Virus record (IMG/VR): IMGVR_UViG_3300023180_005952
Span: 1-24,402 of that record
Reading direction: 5' to 3' (one strand)
Length of the DNA: 24,402 nt
Source of the DNA: a virus
Made by a program: the position numbers and the translations under genes. Shown one piece after another: positions 7,231 to 14,022 of this stretch; the stretch's first letter is position 1; every line of letters starts with the position of its first letter. Below the pieces are notes generated by a model, which was not told the origin of the DNA, did no database searches, and saw only the letters and a list, made by a program, of their open reading frames with translations.

Positions 7231-8046
7231 CTACCTAATGTTGCCGAATGGTGCCCAAACTCCAGGGTTGCCGGCTTTTACACATACCCATCCAATCTGT
7301 CCATTTACAACTGGATTGGAGTTCCATGTTATGTCGCCCACATTATAAGTTCCACCCTTAGGTGGCTCAGAACCTTTGATGTGTAGTGATCCGTTAAACT
7401 TGATTGATCCACTTACGTGAAGATCAACTTCTGGATCAGGATTGTTTACACCAATGGCCATTTTTCCTGAAACTTTTACGTTGTTCTTGATTTTTACATC
7501 GCCGCCTGCCGTAACTGTTAATCTTGTTTCGTCGTCAGTTTTAATATCAAGATCGTGGCTGGCGAAAGTTCCAATGTATCCTCTTGTGAAGTCGTCTGTT
7601 CCTATACCAACTTCTATTCCATCTTCTGCCACGCTTAGTGCAGAATTTGGTTGATCAGTTCCTATTCCTAATCTATCACTACCTGAATCATAAAACAGAT
7701 ATTGATTAACTGTCATGGATCCATCTACGATCAGACCCTTTAGTCTACCAACTTCTTTTAGATTACTCTTGGTAATGCTTGCACCTAAGCCTTCTTCGTC
7801 AAGTGCTTTTACACCATTAATTTGTAGTTCTTTTCCCTTGGCAATGTCAACATGCTCTGAAATAAAGATTCTATCTGGCTCACCAAACAGTGCAATCTGT
7901 TTTGTATAGTCATTACCTGCCCAAAATAAGCCCTTGCCATGTATTTTGTCCTTAAAGGTAATACTAGCATGAGAAAGAGTTTGCTCATCTTCCGTAAGTG
8001 CTATTTTAAGTGCTTCTAGTGCTTGATTAAGATGTTCTTTGTTCAT
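7231..8046 (-). CDS. Tail-fibre-like virion structural protein
   Basis: 271 residues, Gly/Asp/Asn-rich and beta-repeat-like. It contains two copies of the GIGT motif of phage fibre proteins (DRLGIGTDQPNSALSV and EVGIGTDD) and the related AIGVNNPDPEVDLHVSGSIKFNGS. The C-terminal module, GTYNVGDITWNSNP...GQIGWVCVKAGNPG-WAPFG, is a common end piece of marine phage fibre and baseplate proteins. It is expected to be in the virion, at a fibre or its tip, possibly in receptor binding. ATG 8046 has no Shine-Dalgarno; a late box ends 5 bases upstream, which supports late expression of a structural gene. The sugar-transferase-like gene follows. Confidence 0.72.
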   Translation of the reverse strand: MNKEHLNQALEALKIALTEDEQTLSHASITFKDKIHGKGLFWAGNDYTKQIALFGEPDRIFISEHVDIAKGKELQINGVKALDEEGLGASITKSNLKEVGRLKGLIVDGSMTVNQYLFYDSGSDRLGIGTDQPNSALSVAEDGIEVGIGTDDFTRGYIGTFASHDLDIKTDDETRLTVTAGGDVKIKNNVKVSGKMAIGVNNPDPEVDLHVSGSIKFNGSLHIKGSEPPKGGTYNVGDITWNSNPVVNGQIGWVCVKAGNPGVWAPFGNIR

Positions 8047-8051
8047 ACTAC

Positions 8052-8059
8052 TATTTATT
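8052..8059 (-). promoter_or_regulatory. T4-late-type promoter box before the tail-fibre-like gene
   Basis: AATAAATA on the minus strand, matching the T4 late box TATAAATA in 7 of 8 positions and the NATAAATA form reported for marine T4-like phages. Five bases separate it from the ATG, so the start of transcription should be at or next to the start codon. Confidence 0.65.
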
Positions 8060-8089
8060 CTTTTTTAGCAAAAGACTTCGCTAGAATCT

Positions 8090-9364
8090 TTAATATACTG
8101 CTATTAAGACAGTTTCAGGGTTGATTCTACCGTTCATTTTAACTGGAGTTGTTGTTAATTTCTCAAACCAGTTTTCAAACTTCTTGCGGGTATTTAAACT
8201 CTTAACTTCCTGTAGTTGATCCATGGGTTTACGAAGTGTGCATGCCACGCTTTTTTCTTCATCGTATCTGGCGATGGTAGTTCCTTTTACGTTCAAACCA
8301 CTTCCTTCTCTGCCCACACCTGTTGGATCTTCTACTGATGTATAGTATATTCCAAGTTTTCTTGTCTTGGCATTGAATACTACCAAGCAGGTTGCACCTA
8401 CTAACTTTGCTGGAGGTATGCTGGATACCGCATACTTTTCATCGGAAATTTTGTATTTCAGTTTCTTAACAATTTGTTCGGGTGCTTTTTTCGCTATTTT
8501 TCTTGGCTTACGATTGGCTTTGCTTTCTGCAATTATGGCATCACACGACGAAGTGATTAAAATTATAAAATCATGAAGTTTTTTAATCTGCTTCTTGTCA
8601 TAGTGTGCATATCCTTCCTTTAGTTGCTGTGCATGATCCTTTTCTTCGTCGGTCATGTTAGCGGTGCTAGGAGGATTTAATAATTCTTTATATTCATTTA
8701 ATTGAGGGAGATAATCATTGATCAAAATTCTAGCGTGTGGTTGTTTGCATTGTTGGGCTCGCAATTTTTTGGTTATTTCGATGCCTTTAAAGTCCGTGAT
8801 CTTGCCCTCAAGAAAATCGTCAAAAGCCTGTTCAATAAACTCGCTCATTATGTTTGCCTGTTCACGCATTCTCTGTTGAATTGTGGGAACGTATTTTTCC
8901 AATACCTTTGCTTTTTCTTCTTCCTGTTTCTTTTCTTCTACGATCTGCTCACCTCGATTAAGAGCAACTTCAATTCTTTTCTTGATGAATTCTGAAGAAG
9001 GCTTCACGTTGCCAGTGGTTCCTGGCAGTGTTTGCCAATGTTCGTCATCCTTTGGGTTGAAGTCTGGCATGCCAGCATTTATCATATTGCATAAAATTGC
9101 TGCTGTTGTGCTAATTTCGTATGTAGGAGCGGCCTTGCACGTTTTAATATCTTCCTGGCTATAACCATTATTTTCCATCCACGTCCAAACGGCAGGCATC
9201 AAATCAGCAGTTTGATAGTTATCATAATACCAACGATGGGCACCTTGCTTAAAACGGTGATATTCCGCACCGGTCATTTCTTCCCAGCCAGTCCAATCGG
9301 GTGCTTTAAGTTTTGCTCCTCGCCTAACTTGTGGTGTTGCTCTTGCTTTTTTTCTAGCCGCCAA
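8090..9364 (-). CDS. Conserved marine T4-like phage protein, function unknown
   Basis: 424 residues. A basic N-terminus (MAARKKARATPQVRRGAK) precedes a Trp/Tyr-rich region (WTGWEEM, WYYDNY, WTWMENNGYS) and MPDFNPKDDEHWQTLPGT. A Glu/Lys-rich stretch at about 128-155 is probably a coiled coil. The C-terminal part has YAVSSIPPAKLVGATCLVVFNAKTRKLGIYY. I have seen this layout in marine T4-like phages annotated only as hypothetical. The start is a TTG at 9364, supported by AAGGAG 10 bases upstream; no ATG is better placed. It has its own promoter. A basic, helical protein could bind nucleic acid, but that is a guess. Confidence 0.8.
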   Translation of the reverse strand: MAARKKARATPQVRRGAKLKAPDWTGWEEMTGAEYHRFKQGAHRWYYDNYQTADLMPAVWTWMENNGYSQEDIKTCKAAPTYEISTTAAILCNMINAGMPDFNPKDDEHWQTLPGTTGNVKPSSEFIKKRIEVALNRGEQIVEEKKQEEEKAKVLEKYVPTIQQRMREQANIMSEFIEQAFDDFLEGKITDFKGIEITKKLRAQQCKQPHARILINDYLPQLNEYKELLNPPSTANMTDEEKDHAQQLKEGYAHYDKKQIKKLHDFIILITSSCDAIIAESKANRKPRKIAKKAPEQIVKKLKYKISDEKYAVSSIPPAKLVGATCLVVFNAKTRKLGIYYTSVEDPTGVGREGSGLNVKGTTIARYDEEKSVACTLRKPMDQLQEVKSLNTRKKFENWFEKLTTTPVKMNGRINPETVLIAVY

Positions 9365-9394
9365 TTTTAGTTTGCTCCTTCAACAAAAAAATAA

Positions 9395-9423
9395 AGTATA
9401 TGACGATATATATCATTTGTCAA
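9395..9423 (-). promoter_or_regulatory. Sigma70-type promoter for the 8090-9364 gene
   Basis: TTGACA (9423-9418), 17 bases, TATACT (9400-9395). It begins 7 bases after the stop codon of the 80-residue gene. The spacer contains the 10-base palindrome GATATATATC (9405-9414). Confidence 0.8.
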
Positions 9424-9429
9424 GAGATT

Positions 9430-9672
9430 TTACTTTTTTCCGAGTAATTTTAAATTCAAAACGAAATTTTCAACAAGAAGTTTTACAATAATTGCCTTGT
9501 CTGCCATAGGTTCGTTATCCATTTCTAGAACACTTGCGGCAAACATTCTGTATGCTTCTTGTTCAGAAATATTCAGTTCTCCCCAATCAATAGGATCAGC
9601 AATTTCTGCTTCCATGGCAATACTCACTAGATCCTCTACTAATTGATTGTGTGGTTGTAAAAAATCATTCAT
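9430..9672 (-). CDS. Small acidic protein, function unknown
   Basis: 80 residues, mostly helical in appearance: HNQLVEDLVSIAMEAEIADPIDWGELNISEQEAYRMFA then a hydrophobic C-terminal helix (VKLLVENFVLNLKLLGKK). No motif recognised. The ATG lies 3 bases after the stop of the 196-residue gene, so it is the last gene of the Hc1/thyX unit. Similar small proteins accompany thyX regions in marine T4-like phages. Confidence 0.7.
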   Translation of the reverse strand: MNDFLQPHNQLVEDLVSIAMEAEIADPIDWGELNISEQEAYRMFAASVLEMDNEPMADKAIIVKLLVENFVLNLKLLGKK

Positions 9673-9675
9673 AAT

Positions 9676-10266
9676 TTAGTCCCATAAGTTTTCATAATAC
9701 TTGCCAAATAATCTAAATCCGTTAGAGATACGATCTTGTTCTTTTTCTTGTTCAGATCTATCATCAAAACGCATAAACACATCATCCTTGTTTGCCTTGC
9801 AATCAAATGCGTGTATCATTTCATCCAACACCCAATCCCACCGCTTATGCCAGTTGTCGTCAGTATCCCAATCATTCTTTTTAGGAGGAGCAGATGTTGA
9901 ACGTAGATGTTCTGGCACATCTTTGTCATCTACATCCGGCGAGCCGTGTTTAGTTTCCTTTAGTTGGATAAGCATAGGTAGGATAATAGGAGCAAGTGTA
10001 TGATCCATACTCCAAGTATCCCAACGGTCAATGCGTATCTTTATTTTTTGTGTGCGTTTGTCTAAAAAATAATTTATAGGTGTATAACAAACCTGCAAAA
10101 AATCTTCTAATTTTTCACGCCACACTTCAGCAAAAGGTTCTGTCTTACCAGGGCCTAATCCTTTAGGACCATATTCAGGCCAATCAAACCCGTATTTCTT
10201 TTGCATATAATTTGTATAGATGTTAGACGTTAGTCTACTTGGATAGTTTGAAATTTTAATCTTCAT
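9676..10266 (-). CDS. Conserved phage protein, function unknown
   Basis: 196 residues, rich in Trp and Asp. It starts MKIKISNYPSRLTSNIYTNYMQKKYG and has a central RIDRWDTWSMDHTLAPIILPMLIQLKE, then DDNWHKRWDWVLDEMIHAF and a closing NGFRLFGKYYENLWD. Proteins of this layout recur in marine T4-like phages as hypotheticals. The ATG overlaps the end of the 63-residue gene by 11 bases. No catalytic motif is visible. Confidence 0.75.
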   Translation of the reverse strand: MKIKISNYPSRLTSNIYTNYMQKKYGFDWPEYGPKGLGPGKTEPFAEVWREKLEDFLQVCYTPINYFLDKRTQKIKIRIDRWDTWSMDHTLAPIILPMLIQLKETKHGSPDVDDKDVPEHLRSTSAPPKKNDWDTDDNWHKRWDWVLDEMIHAFDCKANKDDVFMRFDDRSEQEKEQDRISNGFRLFGKYYENLWD

Positions 10267-10447
10267 CGTAACTTACTACCTTTATGTTTCCTTCCTTTCC
10301 TTGAACAGTGAATGCTTCTGCATATTCAAATGCTGTTTCTACATCGTCGAATAGAATAGGCTTTAACACCCAATCACACTTACCAGTATCTTCAGTTACA
10401 AAGATCCAATCGTCTTTACCATCGAGGCATATCATAATAGCAAACAT
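10256..10447 (-). CDS. Small protein, function unknown
   Basis: 63 residues. The pattern MFAIMICLDGKDDWIFVTED, then LFDDVETAFEYAEAF and NIKVVSYDED, looks like a small alpha/beta fold. It starts on a TAATG overlap with the upstream 102-residue gene and overlaps the next gene by 11 bases. It sits in the middle of the Hc1/thyX unit. Confidence 0.68.
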   Translation of the reverse strand: MFAIMICLDGKDDWIFVTEDTGKCDWVLKPILFDDVETAFEYAEAFTVQGKEGNIKVVSYDED

Positions 10448-10755
10448 TATTCAGCCCACCTTATCTTCTTTCCATAGTGTGTTTCAAACTGTTTAATTAG
10501 CGTATCATAGGGCACAAGTTCTTCTGTTGTCAAGTCCCAAAGATAATCTCCTAGTGCATTCCAATCTTCCGTGTGCATGGGTGCAACACTGTATTCGTCC
10601 CAGCCGTCATATCCTTGTTTAGTGTCATCACGAATGTCAATGCGTCCAGCGGAGTAGTTAATTTTCGTTGATACACCGTCTGCTTCCAACAGTCCACGCT
10701 CTTCATACCAGTGAAGATTAATTGGACCCATCCAATTAGTGCTGTAGGTGATCAT
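10447..10755 (-). CDS. Small protein, function unknown
   Basis: 102 residues, with YSTNWMGPINLHWYEERGL, a short acidic/Tyr segment (GYDGWDEYSVAPM) and DWNALGDYLWDLTTEE near the end. No known motif. It starts on an ATGA overlap with the BPSL0761-like gene and ends on a TAATG overlap with the 63-residue gene, so it is part of a coupled series. Confidence 0.68.
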   Translation of the reverse strand: MITYSTNWMGPINLHWYEERGLLEADGVSTKINYSAGRIDIRDDTKQGYDGWDEYSVAPMHTEDWNALGDYLWDLTTEELVPYDTLIKQFETHYGKKIRWAE

Positions 10756-10967
10756 TTAAAATACTCCGGATCCCATTCTCCAAACACCGTTGGTGCCTGT
10801 TGGCTTGCCAGTTCCATGTAATACTTGCCTGGATAATGTCGCAAACAACGATATGCTTGTTTTCTAATTTCTTTAGGCACACGAGGTGTTACCTTGGGAT
10901 CCATTAGATCCTTTAGAAACTGTTCAGTGTGTAATACTGCGTTTTTACGTTCAACTGGTAATGTCAT
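10752..10967 (-). CDS. BPSL0761-like small protein
   Basis: 71 residues from ATG 10967. MTLPVERKNAVLHTEQFLKD, then PRVPKEIRKQAYRCLRHYP, resembles the BPSL0761 family of bacterial and phage small proteins, whose role is unknown. The frame is open upstream to a TTG at 11,069, but ATG 10967 has GGAG 8 bases before it and matches the family's N-terminus, so the longer form is unlikely. The region before it holds two small hairpins. The 3' end overlaps the next gene by 4 bases. Confidence 0.65.
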   Translation of the reverse strand: MTLPVERKNAVLHTEQFLKDLMDPKVTPRVPKEIRKQAYRCLRHYPGKYYMELASQQAPTVFGEWDPEYFK

Positions 10968-10990
10968 CGTGAAATCTCCATGCATCGCAA

Positions 10991-11026
10991 ACCGGGCATC
11001 CCGGTGAATATTCCGAACATCTCGGA
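10991..11026. repeat. Two adjacent small inverted repeats in the gap before the BPSL0761-like gene
   Basis: ACCGGG-CAT-CCCGGT (10991-11005) is a perfect 6-bp stem with a 3-base loop. TCCGA-ACATC-TCGGA (11012-11026) is a 5-bp stem. GAATATTC, a palindrome, lies between them. They occupy the only gap of about 100 bases in the Hc1/thyX unit. Neither is followed by a T run, so they are not classic terminators. Confidence 0.5.
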
Positions 11027-11072
11027 CCAAACAACCTACGAGTATAAATCCAACTAATGATTCTGTCAAGCA

Positions 11073-11501
11073 TCAGAAGTCATCCTTTAGGACACGTTGC
11101 TTTCGTGATAAGCCTGAAATGATCTGATACTGCTCCCATGCCTTCTGTGCGGCAGGACTGCGCTCATTTGGAGGAACAGAGCAATCCAACCAATGGTAGT
11201 TCATTCTGGGAGGATGGCTGCCAAACTTTCGCGGTTGGTGCAGTTTGCCGTTGTCGTATAATTGGATGGCAACATTGCGATAGATTTCTTCAACGTTAAC
11301 TACGCCAGTGTCATCTTCTGCTGTTGACCATTCTGCATTGCTCCAGCCACCATAACGATAGCCTTCCCAAATCTGTTCCCATTCATCATCAATGTGTGGA
11401 TTGAAATCCGTGCGGGCAATAATTACTAGAATGTCTTCATAATCCACACGACCTTCAACGAGGTCACGAAGGCACCTACTGAATGACAAACCTACTTTCA
11501 T
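11073..11501 (-). CDS. Conserved phage protein, function unknown
   Basis: 142 residues. It starts MKVGLSFSRCLRDLVEGRVDYEDILVIIARTDF and has GYRYGGWSNAEWS, then KFGSHPPRMNYHWLDC and PPNERSPAAQKAWEQYQ. Recurs in marine T4-like phages without a known role. GGAGG lies 4 bases before ATG 11501, just after the thyX stop, giving tight coupling. No catalytic motif recognised. Confidence 0.78.
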   Translation of the reverse strand: MKVGLSFSRCLRDLVEGRVDYEDILVIIARTDFNPHIDDEWEQIWEGYRYGGWSNAEWSTAEDDTGVVNVEEIYRNVAIQLYDNGKLHQPRKFGSHPPRMNYHWLDCSVPPNERSPAAQKAWEQYQIISGLSRKQRVLKDDF

Positions 11502-11510
11502 ATAGCCTCC

Positions 11511-12170
11511 TTAGACTAATTCTTCTGCTAGTGGGAAAATTTCCGCTATTACTTTTGCACAGGCGTGTGCAATTTCCATATGTTCTTTTTGTGTTCCGTT
11601 TGCGCCACGCAGTTCAATATAGTGAATCCACGAACGCAGAGTTCCGTTCATATATAGTCTTGTCTTTGTAAGTCCTTCTGGTAATACAGCACGGGCCTGT
11701 TCCTTGGCTATACCATTTTTAATTGCCCATTCGTATGCTTCTTGCGCGATATTAATAACACGCTGTTGCTGTTGTTCCCAATGTGTCTGTAATTGAACAT
11801 CTTCAGTTTCGATAGAATTTTGACGATTTTTTTCATCCTGTAATCTTGCTTCTCGTTTTGTAAATTGATCACCGAACTCTGCCGGATCAGCGTAACGCTG
11901 ACTGAACTCTTGGAAACTAAACGAACGATGTCGCACAATTTGATGTGCTATATCACGTGTGGTATCAATTTCTAAACAAGCACTTACCATTTCAAGTGGC
12001 GACCAGTGTGCGTGTTTGATCAGATACTTGATCAGTTTTTCTGATGTTTCCTTGTTCATTTGATTAGAAGGGTTGCTTACCCTTGCACAGTAAGCAATTA
12101 ATTCTTGGCAGTTATTTAGATCCATCTCCTTCGGAGCCTGTGAATGAGAAATTAATTTTACATTAGTCAT
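11511..12170 (-). CDS. thyX: FAD-dependent thymidylate synthase ThyX
   Basis: 219 residues, the usual ThyX length. The signature RHRSFSFQEFSQRY (80-93) is intact. Around it are YCARVSNPSNQ, HWSPLEMVSACLEIDTTRDIAHQIVRH, ARAVLPEGLTKTRLYMNGTLRSWIHYIELR and a C-terminal HMEIAHACAKVIAEIFP. It makes dTMP from dUMP with methylene-tetrahydrofolate and NADPH, supporting phage DNA synthesis. The ATG at 12170 overlaps the end of the 67-residue gene by 8 bases and fits the family's N-terminal LIS strand. It is transcribed from the Hc1 promoter with nine other small genes. Confidence 0.96.
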   Translation of the reverse strand: MTNVKLISHSQAPKEMDLNNCQELIAYCARVSNPSNQMNKETSEKLIKYLIKHAHWSPLEMVSACLEIDTTRDIAHQIVRHRSFSFQEFSQRYADPAEFGDQFTKREARLQDEKNRQNSIETEDVQLQTHWEQQQQRVINIAQEAYEWAIKNGIAKEQARAVLPEGLTKTRLYMNGTLRSWIHYIELRGANGTQKEHMEIAHACAKVIAEIFPLAEELV

Positions 12171-12366
12171 CGTCTTTTATTCCTTTTAATAGTCTAACTC
12201 TATGCTGTAACCAATCAATTGCTGTGTAAATGTGTCCAGTATCATGTGGTTGTATTTGGCTTTTCGCATATTTGATTTCGTCTTCCAGAACACCAATTCT
12301 CATGATGTCTCGGAATAATTTGTTTTTGTCCTTAGAAGTTTGGTCCCTTTTTCTCGTCCTCGTCAT
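12163..12366 (-). CDS. Small phage protein, function unknown
   Basis: 67 residues. The conserved-looking part is RIGVLEDEIKYAKSQIQPHDTGHIYTAIDWLQHRVRLL, preceded by a basic stretch that overlaps the upstream gene by 35 bases. The true start could be the ATG at 12303 (46 residues); neither has a clear ribosome site. Small proteins with this PHDTGHIYTAI pattern are familiar from marine T4-like phages. Overlaps thyX by 8 bases. Confidence 0.68.
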   Translation of the reverse strand: MTRTRKRDQTSKDKNKLFRDIMRIGVLEDEIKYAKSQIQPHDTGHIYTAIDWLQHRVRLLKGIKDDD

Positions 12367-12754
12367 CTAATTCGCATAACCTTTCCAAATGCTTGTAATG
12401 TTCGTATGCTTTTTGTAGTGCTTCAAATTTTTCTAGTTTCTTGGGATCCGGTTGTAGGATCGCCATACGCTTTTCCATTGTGTCCATGAATGTCTTTAGG
12501 CTTCTATTACCAATCTTGATGTCTGCATCTTCTGGAACAGTAATGTTGCTATCGTATTCCCATTCCATATCAGTTCCCGTATTGAGTGAACCAGTGTTTA
12601 TCGTGAACGTTCCTGAATTGATATCGGATACATAATCATCACTCATGCTACCATCATGACCATTTAGGGTTATGGTGCTGGTAGTTGTGGAACCAGCACC
12701 ATAGGTAGTATAACTTGGATCAAGCGTTATCGTAGTTGGCTTGTCATCATCCAT
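12332..12754 (-). CDS. Conserved T4-like phage protein, two-part, function unknown
   Basis: 140 residues in two parts: a Thr/Ser/Gly-rich N-terminal half (about 1-65) that looks like a flexible or beta-rich spacer, and a conserved-looking C-terminal part, DIKIGNRSLKTFMDTMEKRMAIL, then PDPKKLEKFEALQKAYEHYKHLERL, likely a helical hairpin. The second part resembles small proteins found near structural or replication genes of marine T4-like phages. The ATG overlaps the end of the Hc1-like gene by 8 bases. Function unknown. Confidence 0.72.
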   Translation of the reverse strand: MDDDKPTTITLDPSYTTYGAGSTTTSTITLNGHDGSMSDDYVSDINSGTFTINTGSLNTGTDMEWEYDSNITVPEDADIKIGNRSLKTFMDTMEKRMAILQPDPKKLEKFEALQKAYEHYKHLERLCELDDEDEKKGPNF

Positions 12755-12941
12755 TCATCTTGGCCTCTTTGCGAGAGTTTTTAGTATCAGTAATTTCTTT
12801 ACGTCTTTCCTTGATCGCTTTGGCCATTTCTTGTAATGCTTTTCTAGCACGGGTTCCAGCAGCGCCGTTGCCTGCTTCAAATTTCTCATCTTCAGCAAGG
12901 AATGTTTCCATTGCCGCTTTGATTGTTTCTGTATTTGACAT
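12747..12941 (-). CDS. Histone H1-like (Hc1-type) small protein
   Basis: 64 residues, lysine/arginine-rich at the C-terminal half. KFEAGNGAAGTRARKALQEM, then KAIKERRKEI, resembles the chlamydial histone Hc1 pattern (GNKAA-x-R-x-R followed by a basic helix). A DNA-binding or nucleoid-modulating role is inferred from that. GGAG stands 9 bases before the ATG. It is the first gene of the long thyX unit, directly behind its promoter and a leader hairpin. Confidence 0.68.
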   Translation of the reverse strand: MSNTETIKAAMETFLAEDEKFEAGNGAAGTRARKALQEMAKAIKERRKEITDTKNSRKEAKMNG

Positions 12942-12964
12942 TATTTTTTCTCCATGTAAATATC

Positions 12965-12982
12965 GTTGTATTTAAACACAAC
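12965..12982 (-). promoter_or_regulatory. Dyad at the start of the Hc1 leader (candidate operator or mRNA hairpin)
   Basis: GTTGTA-TTTAAA-CACAAC: five perfect pairs plus one G-U-type pair around a TTTAAA palindrome. It begins 3 bases after the -10 box, so it spans the expected transcription start and first bases of the leader. Confidence 0.45.
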
Positions 12983-12985
12983 ACT

Positions 12986-13014
12986 ATTATATAAGCCTTA
13001 AACGCGGTTGTCAA
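12986..13014 (-). promoter_or_regulatory. Sigma70-type promoter for the Hc1-thyX unit
   Basis: TTGACA (13014-13009), 17 bases, TATAAT (12991-12986). The leader to the Hc1 ATG is about 45 bases. It is divergent from the plus-strand late box that starts 12 bases away, so this is the early/late divide of the window. Confidence 0.88.
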
Positions 13015-13025
13015 GCATAAACGTG

Positions 13026-13033
13026 GTTAAATA
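13026..13033 (+). promoter_or_regulatory. Late-promoter-like box before the first radical SAM gene
   Basis: GTTAAATA, one change from NATAAATA, followed by 8 bases and ATG 13042, which has no Shine-Dalgarno. The same spacing is seen before the PP-loop gene at 21,450. Confidence 0.5.
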
Positions 13034-13041
13034 TGCATATA

Positions 13042-14022
13042 ATGAACGATTTTACTCTTATACCTTTCCAAAATATTGTTCGATTTGGACAGAAGACCAT
13101 GTTGGATCAACCTTTGTTCAATGTTAGTTGGATATTGGGAAGGTTCTGTAATTATAAATGTTCATACTGTTGGCCCTATGCAAATACTGACAAACCGGAT
13201 CATTTGGATCTTGAAGTATACAAGAAAACGATAGATGAAATCAAGAGGCAGTCTAGAGAAAATGGATTTACAGATTTCCATTTTAGTTTCAGTGGTGGCG
13301 AGCCTACTGCCTACAAACACTTTGGAGAACTCATAGAGCATTACTGTAGTGATACAGAAGCACCTTACCAAAGCATACATTTAACCACTAATCTATCTCC
13401 AGCCGGCAAGTGGTGGGACAAATTTATAACCAACACACAAAAATTGCAAAGGAAAAGCATAACGGCAAGTTTCCATGCAGAATTTGCGGATGAAAAACAA
13501 TTCGGCGATAAGTGTTTGCAACTGATGAAGGCCGGAGTGTTTGTTACGGTTAATCAGGTCATGGTTCCTGAAAAGTTTGATGAATACTACGAACGCTGTA
13601 GCAGGCTTGCTGAAAGAGGAATTAATGTTACACTGAAACCCCAAAGCGATCCGACAGCAAGTTTCATAGTCGACGGTTACACTGAAGAACAAATTGAAAA
13701 AATGCAAACTAATTTTCCACAGAATAATCAGGGTGAAAAATTGTTACAAATGTATTTCCAAGATGCCAAGGGCAACGATTACGGAATGGACCAGGCAGAA
13801 AGAATGAATGCTTTTGGATTTAATAAGTTTAAAAATTGGACATGCGCAGCAGGGCATCAAAGTTGCGTTATAAGGGGGGTTGAAGTTAAAAGGGCATATA
13901 GTTGTGCGGAACAGCCTTTAGGCACGCTTACAGACGGTTTTACGCTGTTTAAAGCACCATCTAAATGCATTACTGACACCTGTGTTAGCAGTGCTGACTC
14001 AAAGATACCAAAATACCTATAG
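13042..14022 (+). CDS. Radical SAM protein (CNYKCSYC type) with C-terminal Cys cluster
   Basis: 326 residues. The radical SAM 4Fe-4S motif is CNYKCSYC (Cys36, Cys40, Cys43), followed by FSFSGGEPTA (GGEP at 85-88, SAM binding) and IHLTTNLSP. The C-terminal part has further cysteines, in NWTCAAGHQSC, YSCAEQPLGTL and CITDTCV, suggesting an auxiliary cluster as in SPASM/twitch enzymes. It is a paralogue of the enzyme at 23,414-24,307. Reaction unknown: such enzymes often modify peptides or proteins. I prefer ATG 13042 to the ATG at 13033, because the latter overlaps the late box. The 3' end overlaps the convergent radical SAM gene by 6 bases. Confidence 0.85.
   Translation: MNDFTLIPFQNIVRFGQKTMLDQPLFNVSWILGRFCNYKCSYCWPYANTDKPDHLDLEVYKKTIDEIKRQSRENGFTDFHFSFSGGEPTAYKHFGELIEHYCSDTEAPYQSIHLTTNLSPAGKWWDKFITNTQKLQRKSITASFHAEFADEKQFGDKCLQLMKAGVFVTVNQVMVPEKFDEYYERCSRLAERGINVTLKPQSDPTASFIVDGYTEEQIEKMQTNFPQNNQGEKLLQMYFQDAKGNDYGMDQAERMNAFGFNKFKNWTCAAGHQSCVIRGVEVKRAYSCAEQPLGTLTDGFTLFKAPSKCITDTCVSSADSKIPKYL

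Noticed and set aside
10752-11069. Longer 105-residue form of the BPSL0761-like protein
   Set aside because: It needs a TTG start without ribosome site; the internal ATG 10967 has GGAG at good spacing and fits the family start.
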